Part shown: positions 49,542 to 61,800 of the stretch, piece by piece
Numbering within the stretch: the first letter of the stretch is position 1
How the letters are laid out: the number at the start of each line of letters is the position of its first letter
Source of the DNA: Anticarsia gemmatalis
Lineage: Eukaryota; Arthropoda; Insecta; Lepidoptera; Erebidae
DNA: 64,000 bases
Assembly (NCBI RefSeq): GCF_050436995.1
Contig: NC_134753.1
Coordinates: 4,092,001 to 4,156,000 of the forward strand
Direction of reading: 5' to 3'
Notes under the pieces: generated by a model
Database searches by the model: none
What the model was told of the DNA's origin: nothing
What the model saw: only the letters and a program-made list of their open reading frames with translations
Translations under genes and position numbers: made by a program

Positions 49542-51101
49542 TCAATCCTTGCAGACATCCAAAGCTTCCTGCTTTTCCTCAGACAACTCCTTGCCTGTGG
49601 CGTCCAACATTTTACGTGCGAAATCATTGATGGTCAAACCTTGAACAATCTTCCATTGACCATTGGCAGTTGTGACTGGGAATGAAAAGACAACATCCTT
49701 GGGTGTACCATATGATCCATCAGATACAACACCCATGCTCACCCAACGGTCTCCACTACCCAAGAACCAGTCCCTCATGTGGTCAGATGCAGCCTTAGCG
49801 GCAGACAATGCTGATGACATCTTCCTGGCAGCAATGACTGCAGCTCCTCGCTTTTGTACAGTTGAAACAAAAGCAGATTTCAGGTATTCATCATCATTGA
49901 TAGCAGCAGGGATAGGCTTGTCAGCACCACCAACATTTACAACAGCATTCGAGGCATCAGGGAACTGAGTGGAGGAGTGGTTACCCCAAATGATAACATT
50001 CTTTACATTCTGTACGGGTACACCAACTTTAGCAGCCAACTGAGACTGGGCACGGTTCTGGTCAAGGCGTGTCATAGCGGTGAAGTTTTCCTTAGGAATG
50101 GATGGAGCATACTTAGAGCAGATAAGAGCATTGGTGTTTGCTGGGTTGCCAACAACAAGAACTTTGACATCCTTGCGGGCTACTTTGTCGAGAGCCTGGC
50201 CTTGCTCCTTGAAGATACGAACATTAGCGGCCAAGAGGTCTTTCCTCTCCATACCCTCCCTCCTGGGCATAGCACCAACTAAAAATGCAGCAACAACATC
50301 TTTAAATGCCTCCTCAGGTTTGGCAGTGGGGAGTACTCCGGCAAGCAGGGGCAGGGCACAGTCAGCCAGCTCCATAACAACACCTTCAAGGACACCCATC
50401 ATGGGGGCAATATCAAGAAGGTGAAGGTATACTCGCTGGTTGGGGCCGAAGACAGCACCAGATGCAATCTGGTAAAGCAGGGAGTAAGCAATCTGGCCTG
50501 CAGCTCCGGTAACCACAACTCTGATAGGTTCAGCCTGGAAATATACATAAATAAATGATAAACATCTATTTTCAGATCGGTCATATCTCATAACTGCACA
50601 TTATGTAGGTAGTAATAGCATAACATGTTTATTTCCACGAGATAATTAGCAAGAAGCATACCTAAGTACATAGTATGTATTCATATTGTCATTATATAAT
50701 AGGTACAAAACAAGATCATTGCCAAATGTTTCCATGGATACTGGAATGTACATTTTCTTAGAAAAAGTTTTATACCAAGTATGTAATTACATAAAAGAAA
50801 AAGTACAGTTTTATTAGAATTCAAATTGGTTTTTGGTTTTTATAATTTACCTACATTGGTATTTTTTTTATAAAACTGTAATTATCTTTAGACATTTATG
50901 ACGCATTGCATCTAATATCTTGTATTAGACTTATAATTACATCTAACAACAATATGCCATTGTATTCGATTACAAAAGTTGGTTGTTAATGCCTGGAATA
51001 ATGAAAACTTGTTAACCGTGCCAAGGAATTACCGGTTAATTGAAAACAAATCAAAGGTCAAATCAAAGTCAATGGAAACTAATAACTTTTCAACTTACCA
51101 T
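49542..51101 (-). CDS. Mdh1: Cytosolic malate dehydrogenase (331 aa, 2 coding exons)
   Basis: This enzyme interconverts malate and oxaloacetate with NAD in the cytosol, as part of the malate-aspartate shuttle. Coding exons are 51101-51099, which holds only the start codon (ATG|GTAAGT), and 50534-49542. The large exon begins AEPIRVVVTGAAGQIAYSLL, with the Rossmann GAAGQIA motif, followed by MPRREGM (substrate arginine), VGNPANTNA, TRLDQNR (catalytic Asp and substrate Arg) and IWGNHSSTQ (catalytic His). The length fits animal MDH1, and the mitochondrial-type presequence is missing. A longer open frame reaches 50591, but it would include intron sequence past a clean TTCCAG acceptor at 50535. Single large exon with GC-richer codons than the array genes. 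Divergent neighbour: the PPR gene. Confidence 0.95.
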
Positions 51102-51818
51102 TATTGTGTTTTTCTAATAGGTTATTTTACCAGTAAGTTAATGTTTTCTTCCTTGTTGTCCGTAGCGGCTGAACCTTGAAACTGAATTCCACTGTGACGA
51201 ATCCCGCTCTAATTAAAACAGAATTGCGTCGTGTGAACTCGTGTGCAGCAAAGCCGGTTACCGGAATTGACAGATCAGCTGACATGACAGTTGACAGCCG
51301 TGAGCCGGGGGCTGAAAGATGAGAGATTGAATAAGTTTACTGTTCATTGTCCAATACGCATAATATATACTTTGCTCAGTGTGCTCAGTTCCGTACAAAT
51401 AAATACTAGCTGTTACCTGTACCTACTTGTAAATTGTATGATAATGATAATAATAATAAATGCCTACTTACAAATATGTACATACTAAAATTAGTGAGAA
51501 CAATTATTTTATGTATAAACTTTATACTTATCCAGTTTGTGAATTAAGGCAACGCTTTTGAAGATTGTGATCATTTTAATTTGTTTATCAAATAAAAGTA
51601 AGTACATAGATACCTACATTACATAATACATTTAAGAATAAAGTTAATCAGTACTTTTTGTTGGCAACACCGACGCCATCGGCGAGTGACATAACTACAG
51701 ACATAACCTCGAAATTCTTTTCTATCGTTGCCTTACAGGCTTTATCAAAGTTCTGTGATTCTTCCCATTATTGAAGCAGAACTAAGTTATTAATGTTATA
51801 AAATCTTAAAGCACCACA
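51102..51818. promoter_or_regulatory. Shared upstream region between Mdh1 and LRPPRC-like gene
   Basis: The start codons of the two divergent genes lie 717 bases apart, so both promoters and both 5' untranslated regions must lie here. No convincing TATA box is seen at a suitable place for either gene, as is usual for housekeeping promoters. No other gene is present. Confidence 0.5.
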
Positions 51819-54800
51819 ATGTCGTCGCTTCTACGCTCTACGAAGTTTGTGCGTTACTTTACTGGTGCGGCGAGAACCCTTATCCTTAACTCGGCCAAGA
51901 CCGCAGAAGCAAATTTGTTGATTAACCCAAAAGCTTTAAGTGCTGCCAATAAGTAAGTAATAAATATTCTTATTTGAAAATCACAATGCCTAAGTGAATG
52001 ATTTTATAAATATTGACTTTAGTGAGATTTATAATACCTGGTGAGAACAGAATTAGAGAAATAATAACTGCAAAAGTAACAGCGCTGCTGGAAGGTTCCA
52101 TGCATATTTCATGCAGGCTTTAAATTGACATAGATAATGTTAGATTCGTATTCTGTATGGATATGTACAATATATCTTATCATGTTTTTATTCATGTCTA
52201 TGGGTAATTATTTTAGTAATAATGTAATTTTTTTTTCTATTATTTTTTTTAATCCTTTTAGTGTACTGCTAAGAGACTATGCAACATCAAAAAAACCAGA
52301 GAGCCTAGAACCACTACTTCAGAAGTTAGATTCAGAAGTGAAGAGGTTTGGAAGAATCACTAAAAAGGACATTGATGAAGTCTTTGACGAGATCAAATCA
52401 AAAAATGACATCACTAGCTCTCAGTCTCTACTTGTTATAAGATGTTGTGGTAAGTTATATTTTATTATATGAAAAAAAATATAAGAAAATTATTATGTAA
52501 ATGTATTTTATAGAATCATGTCTTTTTTTTTATCACATTAATGCCTCTGCTGGGCAAAAGTCTCATCCCAAATTGTCAGAGGGGCTAGACCTAGTCCAAA
52601 GTCAGACTACATGAAGATAACTGAAAGAAAATAAAGACTTGGAATGAAACATAATTTTCAGAGACAACCATGTGTTGCCATGACAATAAAGCATTTTCTT
52701 ATAAATATGTAGCAAAATGCTTAAGTTACACAATACATGTGTAATAGCCAAAATGGATACTTTATATTCATCAATAAAGAAATTGTCAAAACAGTTAGTA
52801 AGATGGCTTTTTATCAACCTGACATCACATCAATGATGTATAATATGTTTTGTTTTTCATTTTTAGGTGAACTGGTACCAGAAGAACTACCAGAACAGAG
52901 AACTCTTCTGGTACAAAAAATATGGAGTGTGCTCACAGAACGAGGAATACCTATGGATATTTCCCACTACAATGCTCTCCTCAGAGTCTATATTGAAAAT
53001 GAGCACCCATTCTCACCAGCCCTGTTTCTTGAAGAGCTTGAAAAGAAAGGATTGCAACCCAACAGGTATTAATTTAACTCATTTATGTCGCACTGCTAGG
53101 CAAGCATTTCCTCCTGGAATGGGGGAGAGGTCAGGTTGAGTCCGCCACACTGGCAAGTGTGAGTTAGGGACTTCACTTAACTTGAAAGAACTGTACTTAA
53201 GAACTCTAAAGCATGCAGGGTTGTATCTCTATGTTCTGCTTAACAGTTGGAATAAGTGATTATTATTTCTAATAGACACATAACTTCGAGAAGTCATTGG
53301 TATGTTGCCTCGTTTACGAACCCTCAACCACCTGCATAGGTGGTGCAAATTAAACCACTTGGCTGTCACTGCTCGTAAATTTAAATTATGTTTGTTTTGT
53401 ATTAGTATTTTTTCTATAGTTTTGGCACAAGTTGCTGGTAAATCAGCCAGTTTTTTAAACTGCAATCTTGTACCTCAATGGCATTTTGTTTTCTAGAGTT
53501 ACATACCAAAGATTGATGTGGCGCTACTGCCAAGAGGGCGATGTTGAAGGCGCAACGAAAGTTCTAGAAAAAATGCGGGAGCTGAACATGCCAGTTTCAG
53601 AACCTGTTCTTAATGCCTTGGTTATGGGCCACTCATTCCATGGAGATACCGAAGGTGCTAAGGCTGTATTAGAAACAATGGCAGCAGCAGGTCTGAAACC
53701 CACCAACAAAACTTATACACTTCTAGCTTGTGGATATGCTAGAAAGGGTGACATGGAAGGTGTACAAAAAACTATTCAAACTGCACAAGATTCAGAAGAC
53801 GTTTTAAGTGATAGGGTAAGAATTATTTGTAATAATTAGCATATTATCTATTATATATTATGTTAAAACCTACAGAACTAAAGTTTTTTAGTAAATAATG
53901 GCAGAATATATGAATGAATGTTACACTTGTTATTACAGGATATCTTGGAAATCATAGAGCATCTTGCTGTAAGTGGTCATGACGACAAAGTGGAACAATT
54001 ATTCCCTCACCTGCAGAAAAGTATAGGCTACAACCAGGATGTGTGCAATCTCGTCCTCCGCCTACTGAACAAAGGACAATTAGCCACTTCTATTAAGGTT
54101 ATGAAAACAATGCCAAAACTAGCCACTTCTGATGACACAATATTTAAGGGTGCATTTTTCATCAGGCAACTGGTGAAACTCAACAAATCTGCTGATGAAA
54201 TAATTGCCACATGCAAACAAGTGAAAGATGATGGCCTTGTACCTTATGCCATCTTTATTGCTACAGAAGCTGCACTCACCAATGGTCAAACTGAACTAGC
54301 TCAGAAATTATTTAGTGAATTAAAAAATGAAGGTTTAGAAATAAGACCACATTACTATTGGCCCCTTTTAGCTCAGAAAGGAAAGGAAGGTGATGAAGAA
54401 GGCATGCTACAAATTCTCAGAGACATGACAGCCAATAGTATACCAGCATCTGGAGAGGCCCTTAGAGATTATGTAATTCCCAGTCTCCTTAAAAACGACA
54501 CACCACAGAATGTCATATTGAAACTGCAGATTGCTAATATCCCTGTCATACATAGTGCTAGAAATGTAATGGTGGAACTTTTAGAAAAAGGAAACATTAA
54601 GAAAGCAGCTGATATAGCATTACAGTACCGACCAAGAGGCAATTATGCACTTGTTGCTCGGTCACTCATAGGTGCTTTGAGTCGTACAAAAGATATAGAT
54701 TCTTTTGTTACTATTCTACATGTTATCAGCAGTAAAGGCCCTGGATCGCCAATAGAAGAAGATTCTGCCAACGATGACGCGCAAAGTGAAAGTAACAATG

Positions 54801-57785
54801 TTGTACTTGAAGTGAGTAGAATTGTTAGGGCTTCTATCAAGAACTTGGCTAACCCAGAGTTGTGTGAAAAGCTTTTGCAAGGAGTATTCGATAAAGGCTT
54901 AAGAATCAGTACTGAAACTGCAGAGAATATCGAACAGTACTTAGGAGAAAAACTGACTACCAACATATCCCAGTTGCTTACGAAACTGACGTCAGCTGAT
55001 TTAGAAGTAGCCCCTCTCGAAGGAATTAAACAACCCAACCGCGAGCGCACTACGACAGAGTTAGAGGCACTTCTGAAGACACTAAAAAGCAAAGGTAATG
55101 TTAATTTGAATCGCCTTCAAAAGCAATTACTTCAAGCTTACATAAAAGAAAACAATGTTAAAAAGGTAAACAGTTTCTTAGAAGAACTCAAGGCATCAAA
55201 CTTCGAACTTACAACTCCCACGCTGGCTCAATTGTTTGAATTTTACTGTGAAAATGATGATGTTGATAAGGCACAGGAAATTAATGCTCAGTTGAAGGAA
55301 AGGAGCCCTGAATTTTTCCTAAGCAGGTATAAACTAGTACTAATGGCGTATGCTCTAGTGAGAGCAAATCGTGTGGACGAAGCCATTCAATTTGTGAAAA
55401 ATAATAGACATGAAGACAAACCTGAAGGCTCTAACTTTATGCTTAATTCTAAAAGTTGGCAGATGTTGAATACTTTGGCAGAGCAGAAGCAGGATGTAAA
55501 AGTATGTATCATACATTCATAAGCGTGTAATACAAAAACAAAACAATATGTAAATAAAACTGTATTTTTTAATAACTTTCATAATTTCACAGGTACGAGA
55601 AATGACTAATGCACTCATAGAGAGTAGATACATAGAACCATCCAATGTGATATTGGGACCTTCCATTAAAGTGCATTTACTTAAAGAAGACATTCCAAGT
55701 GCATTGAAGGAATTTGAACGATTCTGTACGAGATACAGGAGTACTCCATGGAAGGGAGAGTTGATGAAGGCTCTTATTATGCAGGAAGATGCTGCCAGAC
55801 TGCAGTGGTTGGCAGACCTTAGCACTCAGGTATGTTTGTGTTATAGACCACAATATGTAATGGTCTAAAAGTCAAATACTATTTTCGTTATAATCTTAAT
55901 TTGTGACCAAATTTCGTTTTATAAAAAAAACAATGACATTACGGTTTTTGGTAGAATTATTTCAAATATTATGAGTACTAGTACCTCATCTTCGGTACGC
56001 CACTCTGTACGGTGTCTCATCTATTGCAGTATTCTACTGTGTTATTCCTTGCACATCTCCTAGTTGGTTAAGATCCCCTCTGAAGTTTTGTACCAAGTGT
56101 TACATTCAAATTATTTTAATAAAATCTGTGATGTATTTGTATAACAGATTCACGGAGAAGTGAACATTCTTCATGACTTGGTGCTTGCATTCGTCGAATG
56201 CGGTCGCTTGCGTCAAGCTCGACGCATCCTTGAGACACCTGGAATGCAGACCCGCCACCGTCGCCTTGACGACGCCTGCCAGAGATATGTTGAGGTATAA
56301 TATTACTAATACTCCGAAGAAAATGTCAAAGAATTTATTTATTACCTCTGTAGAAGTAAAATCACCTTGTCAATATGAAATTGATAAAAAAAATTAATTA
56401 ATGTTACAGGAAGGCAAGTCAGAATACTTAGAAGGATTACTGGAAGCAACGAAAGAATTATCGCACATTGACCGTTCCAACATCTTCTATCATCTTCTCG
56501 TAACTTACTGTAAGGCAAACGAAACTGACAAAGCACTTGGACTCTGGACTGTACTGCAAGAAGACGGCGAGGTGCCCAGCGAACAATTCCTTCAATACCT
56601 AGCCAATCACCTCAAGTCCAATAACAGACCAGTACCATTCGCTGTCCCAAATGAGCCCTCGGAAGCCAAGGACAGTAAAATCGCTAAGCAAAAGAATATC
56701 GTTGACAAAATAGTCACGAGGAAAGAACCAACAAAACCCACCAAATTTGACGTATCTAACAACATCGAAACATTGACGAAAAATGGCCAGGTCACGCAAG
56801 CAATGGACGTTGCGATTAAATCTATTGAGCATGGAGTCGTGCCGAAAACAAGTGTTCTCAAATTTGTACTGAAAGCTTTGGCTGAGGCCGGCAATGTGGA
56901 AAAAATACAGCAATTTGGAAACTACATTAACGAATCATTGAAACGGCGTGTAACGTATAACGACAAATTGACCCAGGCTACATTCTCGAGAGGTGCTGGA
57001 TCACAACACATTGACAATTTACTGGAAAATGTACAAGCTGCTAAAACTGAGGAAGATTTAACAAATGCTTTGAAAAGGTTCCCCAGAAGTAATTCTCTCT
57101 CGAACGTAATCAACGACAGCGAACTTGAGACAAAATGTAAGCATTTCGACAAAACTTAAGTCATGAACCTTCCCCTTATACAAACTCAAAATAGTTACAC
57201 ATATTTTCATGAAAACCAATTGCTTAAATTGTTGAATTGTCTTTTTATTTGCATCAAATTGAAGGATAATAGATTTGATGAAGGATAATAGGTTAAGATT
57301 ATTGTTTAACTATTTTAATTTAATGACTTTTTATTTACACCCAAATAACTTTTATTTCAGGTACAAAAATTGCTGAGATTGCCGCGTCAAGGGGAATAAC
57401 ATTACCGGCTAATTTACTATGGATGGAATTTGTACTAAGCGGCAAGGAAAAAGAAGCCGAGTCGCTTTGGACTCAATATTTGAGCAGTGCACCCAACGTC
57501 GTCTTCAGAAGATTATTACAAGAGAGTCACGTTAGAAAAGAACCGCAAATTATTGAAAAACTTCTTCAATTATTGAAGACGCGTCAACATGTAACAAAGG
57601 GTTCGCTAGGTAACGCTTACTCGCGCCTTGTAAATTACTATCTGGTTGAAAATCAAATCAAGGAAGCTGAAGACGCCTTGAGCGCTGGTTTAAAAGAAGG
57701 CCTAACATTAGAGGACTTCAACAAGACTACGATAACAAGATTAAAGACAGCAGTCTCGGACGCGGGTCGCGAATTAAAAGTATGA
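51819..57785 (+). CDS. LRPPRC: LRPPRC / bicoid-stability-factor-type PPR protein (1,312 aa, 9 exons)
   Basis: Exons: 51819-51952, 52262-52449, 52867-53065, 53497-53815, 53939-55501, 55593-55829, 56148-56294, 56410-57136, 57361-57785. Phases agree at every join and the sum is 3,939 bases. The N-terminus (MSSLLRSTKFVRYFTGAART) is basic and hydroxylated, as in mitochondrial targeting peptides. Several 35-residue pentatricopeptide repeats are visible, for example from SHYNALLRVY, VTYQRLMWRYCQEGD, PVLNALVMGHSFHGD and KTYTLLACGYARKGD, with more helical repeats to the C-terminus. LRPPRC (bsf in Drosophila) binds and stabilises mitochondrial mRNAs with SLIRP; the fly protein also binds bicoid mRNA. 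The length is close to that family. Assignment to LRPPRC rests on repeat arrangement and overall size, so another long PPR protein is possible but less likely. Confidence 0.88.
52530..52605 (+). repeat. Repeat fragment in intron 2 of the PPR gene
   Basis: It contains CTCTGCTGGGCAAAAGTCTC and GAGGGGCTAGACCTAGTCC. It is a decayed piece of the family at 11607-11845. Confidence 0.5.
53070..53300 (+). repeat. 'CACTGCTGGGCAAG'-type repeat in intron 3 of the PPR gene
   Basis: It contains CGCACTGCTAGGCAAGCATT, GTTGAGTCCGCCACACTGGC, and AATAGACACATAACTTCGAG near the end. It is a fuller, diverged copy of 11607-11845. It lies immediately after the donor at 53066. Confidence 0.65.
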
Positions 57786-58849
57786 ATGTAATTAGTATTA
57801 AGACATGTTAGTTGTTCCACTTTGAATTATTATCAACCTTATTTCACAAATTATATAGATATTATTTGTTGTTCAATCGCTACGAATTTGTTATTTGTAT
57901 TACTTTACTAATAATAATGTTCAAGAATTCATCTGTATAAAAACACCTATGTTATTTTTACTGCCTTCGTCCACCCGTTGCCAAATCATTTTTGTTAACT
58001 AATTAATATAGTCGTTAATTATAAAATACTTACGGAAAATTAAATGTAATGTACACTGAGTATTGAGTTGCGTCTATAGTAGTAATTTTAGTTGTTAATA
58101 AATTATTAGTTAATCATTCCTTGTTTTATTCATCAATAATTTCAACCCTGTTTACCTGATATCCAAATGCAGATAGAAATCGAATGATTCTTGCTTTAAT
58201 GTATGAACCATCAATTAATGTGGCAAAAGAAAAAAGTCCTAGAACAGAACCACTTATTTTAGAACATCGCGTCTGTTACCCCACAGAGTACCTACTTTAT
58301 TTCTACCTAAAAGTGTAGACCTCCAAAATACGCCCAAGTCATAGCATTTAGCAAAAGATTCCTTATTGAGCTGTGTTTGGTGAATAAGAGTTTGTTATGA
58401 TAAATTTTAATTTGAGATGAGCATTAAAAAATTGACCGAGCTACTAAGAAAATAACAGTAAATCTATACATTTTCTTCAAATAAATTATTTAAAGAATCC
58501 TGATTCAAAATTTCTTATTTGGTTGATTATTTTAAAATAGCTATCGATAATACAAGTAGCGAACAATTTTACTTTTCGTAAAAATACTATAAAAAAACAG
58601 ACATAAACAAAATGTGGATAGTTGCCAATTTTAGAGTGTATTTATTATTATTATTTATTTGTTTTTCTGATTACTTTAATTTTACTTATTATTTCTGAAC
58701 GGTTTGATTTCGGAGCATTATTAGTTGGGATATGACGTCACATTATTATATTGGCGGGAATATAAGCGTCGCTTGCATGCAGATTTTAGGCAGTTTGTCT
58801 TTCAGCAGAGGATATAATTTGAAATACAAATTAATTTGTTAATGTAACA
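57786..58849. other. 3' untranslated region and spacer before REC8
   Basis: A canonical AATAAA at 58097-58102 lies 312 bases past the PPR stop codon and is a likely poly(A) signal. The remainder, to the REC8 start, is AT-rich with no coding segment. The 100 bases before the REC8 ATG include GGCGGGAATATAAGCG, which could be part of its promoter. Confidence 0.5.
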
Positions 58850-61800
58850 ATGTTTTACCCCGTGGATTCTTTAAAGAGAGGAGGGCGTTTTTACCTATGC
58901 TGGGTTGCAGATTCTTGGCCATTACGATTTGCAACAATAACTCACAGGCAACTTTGGTCTCAAGACATTCGAAGAATATGGTACGTATCTCTAACTTATA
59001 AAATAAATGTGGTAAAATGTTTATAGATTCATAATATACAGGCTTTTATGCATTTATTGTTGTTATAGCGATGATTTATTGGAAGTCATGACGAACGAGT
59101 CAGGGCGTCCCAACCAAAGGTTTTCTCTACGACTCAGCTCTCAACTTCTTCGGGGATTAGTCAGATTGTATCAAAGAAAAGTGAATGTATTCTTAGGTAA
59201 GCCTTGATTTTCAAATAACTTTAAAATTACTGATAAATATTTTTATGTTAACCACTTAAACTAACATGTTCTTAACTCTTAGGTGACTTATGCATGATCA
59301 ACGCCCATGTTATCAAAAGCACTAACAAAAAGTAAGTATTACTCTGTATAGTCTTTACTATGTAATAAAGGTACTCTGTAATTAATCCATAACTAGTTCA
59401 TAATGGACCTAAAATGTATGTAAGTATGTATAATATGTAGTTTTCCACCATTTGGCCACTGGTATATTATTACATGAATATAAAACCTATTTTTAACTTT
59501 TTACCCATTACTTTTCCCCTGTGTAAGTTTACTACTTTTTATGCACCTTAATTATTATTACTCTCATAGCTTTAGTGCTCACTAGGTGAGCACTAAAGTC
59601 ACTCTAAAATCACAAATAATACATCAATATGTACCTAGGTATATTAATATTTATCCAGACTGTCTAGGAGTTGATTCTGACAATTCATATAATATGATTT
59701 AAACAGAAAGTACCTAGTAGATACTTGTCTAGTATAACTAGTATAATAAACTGTAAGCTTGTTTTTGACTCTAGGTGGAATGTCCAAGAGATAGAGGTAG
59801 TAGAGCGTGTAAGGCGCCCTTTGCAACAGCTAAACATACAGGAAATACTACAAGAACCACAAGAAAATGAACAGAGAATTGAAGAGATGATACAGGTTTG
59901 TATACTATAATGTAGAGTGCACTGAGTGTTATTAATAACTAATGTATAGAGAGCTCATGATGTAAGAGGAAGGTAGTTGCTTTATCTTTACAATAAGCAT
60001 TGCCAATATTAATTTGAAATTTTTATTTAAAATCAGTTTTATATATCAACCTATAATGTATATTTAATTAGTGTATTCAGTGGTATAGACTTTTGTCTAG
60101 CAGTCTATTAGTCAGTGATGCTATTGCTTTGTTGTCTTTGTAAAATAATAAGTTTCTAACAAGAATCTTGTAAGATTTTGTCATGTTATTATTAGGCAAG
60201 TGGAAATGCTGTTGCAAATATTCAAGACATAACTCTGAGGGAGCCTGTTGAACACGTGTCTGTTGCTGAAATGTTGTCGAAGCCAAATGTAAGTACTTTC
60301 GATAAAGCAGATGATTCTAAATCTTTGAATAGAATTTTGATGATAGAAAAACCATAGTTCGAATTCTACCCGACAGATGGCGCGACATGTGCTATAATCG
60401 TTACTCTTATTTTGTTATGTATGTACTTTTGTTATAATAAATTTCGACAATTTAAAAATTTTACCAAATAAATATGATGTTTCTGTGTGTGTTAACTGTT
60501 CCTGTCGCAATATTATGCGACTGTAGTGGTAACGTCTGATGAAGATCGTAAGTTCGATTGCCATACTGAAGAAATTTTTGAGTAGCACCTAGCACACAAA
60601 AGTTAATGATAAACATTAACTTTTCACCTGTAATTGGTCGCCTATTTTCAACTTACATCTTCCTTAACACATATTTTTGGGATAAGTACCTACCCATAGC
60701 AAATTTCATACTTTAGGATGGTTTCGGCGAAGAGCAGCTGGATCAACCACTGCAATTTCTGCAAGACCGCACCCTAGAGATGATGCTAGTGAACACAGAA
60801 GTGTCCACAGCACACTCAGGGCTGGAGCTCGCTGGACTGGACAATACTGACAAATCACAAGACAAGTCGCGGCTATATCTACATGATGCACAGATGGAGA
60901 GGATCTCCGAACATGAACTCACTATGTTTAGGAAATGTACTTACTGATTTTGACAATTTTGTTTTTATTTTTATTTAAAATGTTTTGTCATAAAATATGT
61001 ATAAAAACAAATAAATTAAACCATTGATGATGTAGGTACCACTTCTGGGCAAGGGTCTCCTCCCGTAATGTATAGATTAATTAATAATGATTTGAGAATG
61101 GGAAAAAGATGAATGATGTGTATTTTCTGTAGATTTTACGTTACTTGTGTTTTTAATTGTCATTTCGTTACAGCTACAGCTGAGGAATTAATTCCAGAGT
61201 TTGAAAAAGGTAAATATAATAATGTCGACTTCATTATTTCCCTTTCCAAATCCTTCAATATCTATTAACTACAGCATTTTTTTACATCTATTATGATCCT
61301 TCCTAAAAAAATGAAGTAGGTAGATACCTACATACTTAATCAACATGCATTTAAATATAACTAACTCCTATAATAATAATAAAGTTAAAAAAATAATTAA
61401 AAAAACATACTGTCCTTACCTACTTCCTAATTAGAATAAAATTGTATTAATTCCTTTATTCTACCCAATTTATATTCTCACAGACATTCCTGAAATACCT
61501 GAAATCCCGCCTCCTGAATTGTCCGTTCCTCAACCAGAAAAGTTAGTATCCACTTACAGAAACAAATACAGGTATGGATGTAGAAAAAACAGGTTCGATG
61601 AAAGCTATTTCAACGTTGGAAATTCTTCAGATCTAACGATACTTTCATGAACTTATGTCTACCGTAGAGCACATGCTGTAGGTAGACCTAAGTGACATGT
61701 GGTTTAAACAGTTTCTAGAAAAAATCTAATATATAAAATTCTCGCGTCATACTCCGAAACGGCTTGACCGATTTTGATGAATTTTTTTGTGCTTATCCGG

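Noticed and set aside
49663..50424. Several plus-strand open frames across Mdh1
   Set aside because: They are shadows of a GC-richer single coding exon on the opposite strand.
55517..55825. Minus-strand frame overlapping exon 6 of the PPR gene
   Set aside because: It is antisense to a phase-consistent exon with clean splice sites and shows no homology of its own.
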